A stretch of 60,000 nucleotides of DNA from Antedon mediterranea (Eukaryota; Echinodermata; Crinoidea; Comatulida; Antedonidae): NCBI RefSeq assembly GCF_964355755.1, contig NC_092676.1, positions 15,360,288 through 15,420,287 of the forward strand. The letters are read 5' to 3'. The notes under the pieces were generated by a model that did no database searches, had not been told where the DNA came from, and worked only from the letters and a program-made list of their open reading frames with translations. The stretch's first letter is position 1. Every line of letters begins with the position of its first letter. Made by a program: the position numbers and the translations under genes. Shown piece by piece: positions 55,103-60,000 of this stretch.

Positions 55103-56489
55103 GGATTTCAGATCAAATCAATGCTGCTGCTTATGACTATTAAAAACAGAGACTTTTCTTCTTTTTACTGAATAACATTGTTTATTATTTTATCATAAAA
55201 AAAACAAAACAAGGCATAGGTACAAAAAAAAAGCATATTGTACTGTTTATATGGATATTTATCCAAAATTGCAACAGTAGCCAATATCTTTGAAATTTTA
55301 CATAGTCCTTATGGTATCAGAAAAGGATGGAATTTCACTCCTTCCTGCTTTCACTCCTTCCTGCTTATACTTTACATTGTTTTACAAGGATAAGCCAATG
55401 TATAGTATGTATGTTTAATTTACCGTTTACTTATAGCATGCTACAATAATGTATTTATTTAATTTTATTTATCATAATTGAGAGCTATGCATAACTACCA
55501 TAATCACCTTGGCAACAGAAACAGGACAAATTTTCAATAACTGGTAGAATGGCAGCCTGAAAAAAATCACTCAATTGATTTGGTGTTAACGCCATTTAAT
55601 CCGCTGTGCAACTTATAGCTGTAATGCAAATGACGGTTATTTGATTGACAACTGAACATTTGATCTCCTAATCGCATTGCACTTTGGGTAATGTTTACGT
55701 TTTTATTAACAACCAACCACAAATTTAAACGAAATGAGTTGGCCTAAAAATTATACAAATACAAATTCGCCTAGTGAAAATTCCATTTCAAAACATTCTG
55801 TTCCTTGTTGGCAATCATGTATACTACACACTTTTATTAAATGAATTAATTTAAACAAAGATGTTAACATTATCATTATCCACAGGGAGGCATACTAAAA
55901 ACGTAATTGAAACCTTTACAGTAGGACAAGTTTATAATTTAACGATTCAGAAAGATTTATTTTTTATATTATTCTAATCTCAATTAATTAATTATTGATG
56001 ATATACCAATTGGCTGTGGAGTGGCTTGTCTTACTTGTTCCAAAATATTACTCTCAAAACCTGGAAAATTACATTTTGTTATATGGATAAGTTTGGTCTT
56101 AAACCATTCTTAAACAAATCATTTTCCAATAATAACCAGGCAATAACCACTGTATGATGTTTAGGATTACATTAGATACATTCCTTAATGCAAAAATGGC
56201 AATATAATTATTTTCTTCCATTTAATTATAATAGTTTCCCCTACTGATCTATGATCAATACATTAGTACATTGATAGAATTTCTACTTATCTTAACAATT
56301 AAGAATGGGTCCTGCCCAGTACATTTGTGTAAATCTTAATGTTGTTGTCATGTAATATTTCCTGTCGAATGGCCATTATTAGGAATTCATTTGGAAAATA
56401 GATATATCCTCACCTAGTAAAATACAAAATCACCTATTCTATCTATAATCAGAATTTCAGTTTATACAGGAAACAGGATTTTCTGGAAT
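55103..56489. other. gid8 3' UTR and flank
   Basis: Downstream of the gid8 stop on the minus strand. Several minus-strand AATAAA candidates exist (for example TTTATT at about 55181 and 55956 on plus). A two-copy 16-bp repeat (CACTCCTTCCTGCTTT) lies near 55336-55368. Confidence 0.35.
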
Positions 56490-56663
56490 TCACTTAGATT
56501 CTTTGATCTCACCATTTGCAAGATCTTTCATACGAGGATACTTTGCTTTCTTTGAATCTAGCTGTTCCTGTGACCACAACAATAGTTTAAGAAGATTTGC
56601 CAACTGTGGTGACGATTCTTTATTTTCAATTTCTAATATTGCTGCATTTAATTCACTCGCAAC
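56490..56663 (-). CDS. gid8: gid8 last coding exon
   Basis: On the minus strand, after acceptor ATATTAG, it encodes [20 protein letters not shown], then [20 protein letters not shown] and KYPRMKDL, ending in TGA at 56490-56492. This matches the C-terminus of GID8/TWA1 (LAKLLKLLLWAQNELD-KK-KYP-M). GID8 is a core scaffold subunit of the CTLH/GID E3 ubiquitin ligase. This part is the end of its CRA domain. The gene converges on PLC-L. Confidence 0.96.
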   Translation of the reverse strand, partial: VASELNAAILEIENKESSPQLANLLKLLLWSQEQLDSKKAKYPRMKDLANGEIKESK

Positions 56664-56776
56664 CTAATATAAAAACAAACAATAGTAATAATTTAGACAT
56701 ACAGTATTGAACATTTAGACATTTAAATATTGATTAGTGTACAGTAGACACTTTTTAGAAGGTACTTAAGAAACAA

Positions 56777-57479
56777 AACATTTAGACATATTGAACACAC
56801 AGACCATATATTGAACATTAGACATATTGAACACACAGACCATATATTGAACATTAGACATATTGAACACACAAACCATATATTGAACATTAGACATATT
56901 GAACACACAAACCATATATTGAACATTAGACATATTGAACACACAAACCATATATTGAACATTAGACATATTGAACACACAGACCATATATTGAACATTA
57001 GACATATTGAACACACAAACCATATATTGAACATTAGACATATTGAACACACAGACCATATATTGAACATTAGACATATTGAACACACAAACGATATATT
57101 GAACATTAGACATATTGAACACACAAACCATATATTGAACATTAGACATATTAAACACACAGACCATATATTGAACATTAGACATATTGAACACACAAAC
57201 CATATATTGAACATTAGACATATTGAACACACAGACCATATATTGAACATTAGACATATTGAACACACAAACCATATATTGAACATTAGACATATTGAAC
57301 ACACAGACCATATATTGAACATTAGACATATTGAACACACAGACCATATATTGAACATTAGACATATTGAACACACAGACCATATATTGAACATTAGACA
57401 TATTGAACACACAGACCATATATTGAACATTAGACATATTGAACACACAGACCATATATTGAACATTAGACATATTGAA
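56777..57479. repeat. 36-bp minisatellite, about 19.5 copies, in the last gid8 intron
   Basis: The unit ACACAGACCATATATTGAAC plus ATTAGACATATTGAAC repeats every 36 bp from 56801 to 57449. Because 36 is a multiple of three and the unit lacks stops in several frames, long spurious ORFs run on both strands. Units differ mainly by G/A in ACAGACC/ACAAACC. Confidence 0.98.
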
Positions 57480-57541
57480 GGTTTAGGCATACGCTTCCTA
57501 TTGAATTTATAGGTTTAGACATATTGTTGATAAATAATTAC

Positions 57542-57739
57542 CTTTTGCCTTTGTGACAGATGAAGCAGATCTCTAAATGGTGAGTTTTCAGGGTCTTCAA
57601 ATGCAAGTAAAGCTAATGTTCTTTCAAGTTCAGGTAAAATGTCTTTATTCTCTTCACCTCTTTCAGCCAAATGTACTTGGGCATAGTCAAGGGCACTTTC
57701 TAAACTCCTTTGCCTGATAAGCTCAATTAGATGTTGTTG
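57542..57739 (-). CDS. gid8: gid8 penultimate coding exon
   Basis: Sixty-six codons in frame with the last exon. It encodes [20 protein letters not shown], then [30 protein letters not shown] and LSQRQK. The [16 protein letters not shown] and ENSPF-DLL motifs are the CTLH-CRA region of GID8. Acceptor TTTTTAG and donor AAG/GTAATT are on the minus strand. The LisH-bearing N-terminal exons are not recognisable before 60000 and presumably lie beyond the window. Confidence 0.96.
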
Positions 57740-59925
57740 CTAAAAACATTAAAGTATAAACTTAAGTGATCAAACAATTTATGGTGAAAGGGGAATACTG
57801 TATAGTACTGTTATGGTATACAAATAATGAATGTTTTGTATTCGTTGGATGATGAGAATATTTCACTAGTTGAAATATTCTCTCCATTCAACAAATACAA
57901 ACATTTATTTTTGTTTATTTATAATACACCTACTTTTATCCAATTTATTTATCGTAAATCATTGACAAATGCTAGGCCGGGAAGCTATAGTGTAGGCTGG
58001 TATGTCGTTTATATGAATGTCGTGTATATTTTTTGTTAAAAGCAAACTTTGACTTTATTTCATATCTTGATAATATAAGGAATGAAAAAAAATATGTTGC
58101 CATTTTTTCAAAAGACATTTAAAGGACCAAATTCAAGATGGCCGCCAACATTCAAATAACCCTATTAAAAATCAGAATATCACCAATAATACAAATTATG
58201 AATGTGGAACAAGTCCGTTTTGATGGTATTACTGTACCCATTATACAATCCTAACTATGTAAAGCGATAATCTGTCGGCCATCTTGGATTTTAAAATGGC
58301 CGCCACTAAAAATTAAATTCTTTAAATATTTTTTTAAAAATGTGTGCATAAATTGTTGTTTGTACACAATGTTCTAAAATTGTCACTTCTCACAGGATTG
58401 TAAATTGTAAATATAAGGCTAAAGTTGTCAATGTCCTCTATAACAGATATATAATACCCCACTATGACTATTAAATTAAATAATCGTTCAAAGTTGGAGT
58501 TGCAAAAGTATGGAACAACTTAACAATTTATATCAAATATTCGACAACAATTACGTCTAACTAGAGGGTTAGACCTCTAGTTTGCTCGCTCCCCTCTAGG
58601 AAGTGTAAACGAAGGTTCTCGGAATGATAATGACTCGGGTAAAAAGGTTTTAGAAGGACGTTCTCCTTGTACGTTTTCTGTCGGTTATCATTATTGAAAA
58701 TGCTTGACATTCGAAAAACTAAACCTACTCTGTTTCACAGTGTCTTAGATGATTAATAACATTTTAAAGTATAGTGTTTATTGTTTTATAGGGCGGAGGT
58801 GGGGAGGCAGAGTTCATTTGAGGGAGATATAAATAGATATAAAGAGAAATAAAATCCTCTAATAGATAGGAAAAGTGGTAAAAAATTATAAAAAATTATA
58901 GTTAACAGTGTAATGAATTCTATTATAAATAGTATATACAATATTGTGTGTATAATTAATGTGGATGGGCGTTTATTAGATAGGTAGGTGGGGTGGGGTG
59001 GGTGTAGGCGATTATTATTCAAAGTGATGTTTTATTGGGGAGGCGTTTATTCAAATAAATACCATCATAATACATTATTTAATTTAAACATTTTTTGAAA
59101 CTAACTTCCGTGACAGTGTAGGCCGTTTCGGCCCAAGAAGGAAGATGTTTTATATTAGATGGCTTGCAATATGGGCCCTAATGGGACACAGATAGCCTAC
59201 AGTTATTCCTGCCAGCTTACTCAATAAAACTCGGCTATCGGGATTTTATTTTTTAACTACTGTACCTTCACACGCGCGGTCCGATCCGAAAATAAACAAA
59301 AAACTAAAATAGCTATAGCCACTAACGACCAACTTAACTGAAACCAGGTAGTTGCAAGGTGAACCTGTGAACTCATCGTGAACTCGGAAATTACTTTGAC
59401 CGCGTACGCGTAATTAAAATTGAGTTGAAAATCTACCGATGAATCAGAAGTTTTGTTTTAAAACTCTTTATAATATATTCCTAAGATAGAAATATGGAAC
59501 AATATCGTAATAGTGAAAACTGTTTTACATTTTGCGGTACACCTGAGATAGTTCAGGAAGGTATCCAAGGCAGAAATTTGTTCAAAAGTTTTTCCATTGT
59601 GCTCGCCTATATATATCAGAATTAACCATAATTTATATATAGATTCTAAATTACAGATCTCATTTCTTTTCATGAAACTGAAACTTGACAGGAGACAGGA
59701 CCACAATATAAAACAAGTGCATTTATACCTTATTGTGAAATCCTGTATAAATATGGTAAATAATAAATTCGTTATTGCTATGTAATTCAATGTCTGAACC
59801 TTCAGGGCCATAGTCACCAGTATGGTTGGTAAGTTTTCAACCTGTCAACTTTTGGCAGAAGCTTGAAGGAAATACAGATACAGCTCTGCCTATAAATAAC
59901 ATTGTAAATGAATGAACTCCTACTT
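57740..59925. other. gid8 intron or upstream region with degraded repeats
   Basis: 57818-57990 matches (inverted) part of the 3-kb element near 29985-30170. 58128-58303 has inverted TTCAAGATGGCCGCC / CGGCCATCTTGGATT. 58560-58580 is a CTAGAGG/CCTCTAG hairpin. 58787-59066 is a G-rich, degraded AGGCGTTTATTCAAATAAAT repeat. No gid8 exon was found here. Confidence 0.5.
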
Positions 59926-60000
59926 CTCATCTTCTGCAATCTCAACCAATTTCATTAGATATGTACCCCCTACAGACAGACCAGCATTATACACTGGTTT
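59926..60000 (-). other. Possible 3' coding fragment of an unrecognised gene or repeat
   Basis: On the minus strand the window edge reads KPVYNAGLSVGGTYLMKLVE then IAEDEK and a stop near 59928. Codon use looks coding-like, but the fragment is short and I do not recognise the family. It could be a last exon, a transposon piece, or chance. Confidence 0.2.

Noticed and set aside
56723-57512. Three long open frames (233-255 codons) on both strands
   Set aside because: They are created by the 36-bp tandem array inside a gid8 intron. All consist of one 12-residue repeat.
58985-59005. G-quadruplex regulatory site
   Set aside because: GGTGGGGTGGGGTGGG could fold, but it is in a degraded G-rich repeat with no link to a promoter.

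Overview
This is a stretch of an AT-rich animal nuclear genome. Genes are split into short exons with mostly GT-AG introns, and the introns and flanks are full of minisatellites and small inverted-repeat transposons. The protein sequences and the repeat style (many TAGGCCTA-type motifs) suggest a marine deuterostome invertebrate such as an echinoderm. That placement is inference; no species is identified.

The window is dominated by one plus-strand gene, a phospholipase C-like (PLC-L/PRIP family) gene. Twenty-six coding exons can be placed from 12686 to 50462 with consistent reading phase, and a plausible first coding exon lies at 7582-7651. Together they give about 986 residues: PH domain, degenerate EF hands, PLC X and Y halves, C2 domain, and the long C-terminal extension typical of PLC-L. 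Two points stand out. First, every residue that is catalytic or substrate-binding in PLC-delta1 is present with the expected spacing (His330, Asn331, Glu360, Asp362, His375, Glu409, Lys457, Lys459, Ser529, Arg556, Tyr558), whereas the vertebrate PLC-L proteins are catalytically dead. Second, the intron 21592-24635 has the hallmarks of a minor-spliceosome AT-AC intron: ATATCCTT at the 5' end, TTCCTTAAT branch site, and AC at the 3' end.

Convergent to it on the minus strand are the last two coding exons of gid8 (57739-57542 and 56663-56490), a subunit of the CTLH/GID ubiquitin ligase. Its final intron carries a 36-bp minisatellite of about 19 copies, which creates spurious open frames on both strands.

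Layout: 1-7.5 kb is intergenic or 5' flank with two minisatellites (69 bp and 76 bp units) and a 0.55-kb MITE. 7.6-50.5 kb is the PLC-L gene, whose introns hold at least eight inverted-repeat elements (one nested in another), LINE remnants, and two large minisatellites at 26.3-27.2 kb and 27.9-28.8 kb. 50.5-56.5 kb is the intergenic region between the two convergent gene ends, with two more MITEs. 56.5-57.7 kb is the gid8 3' end, and 57.7-60 kb is gid8 intron or flank with degraded repeats.
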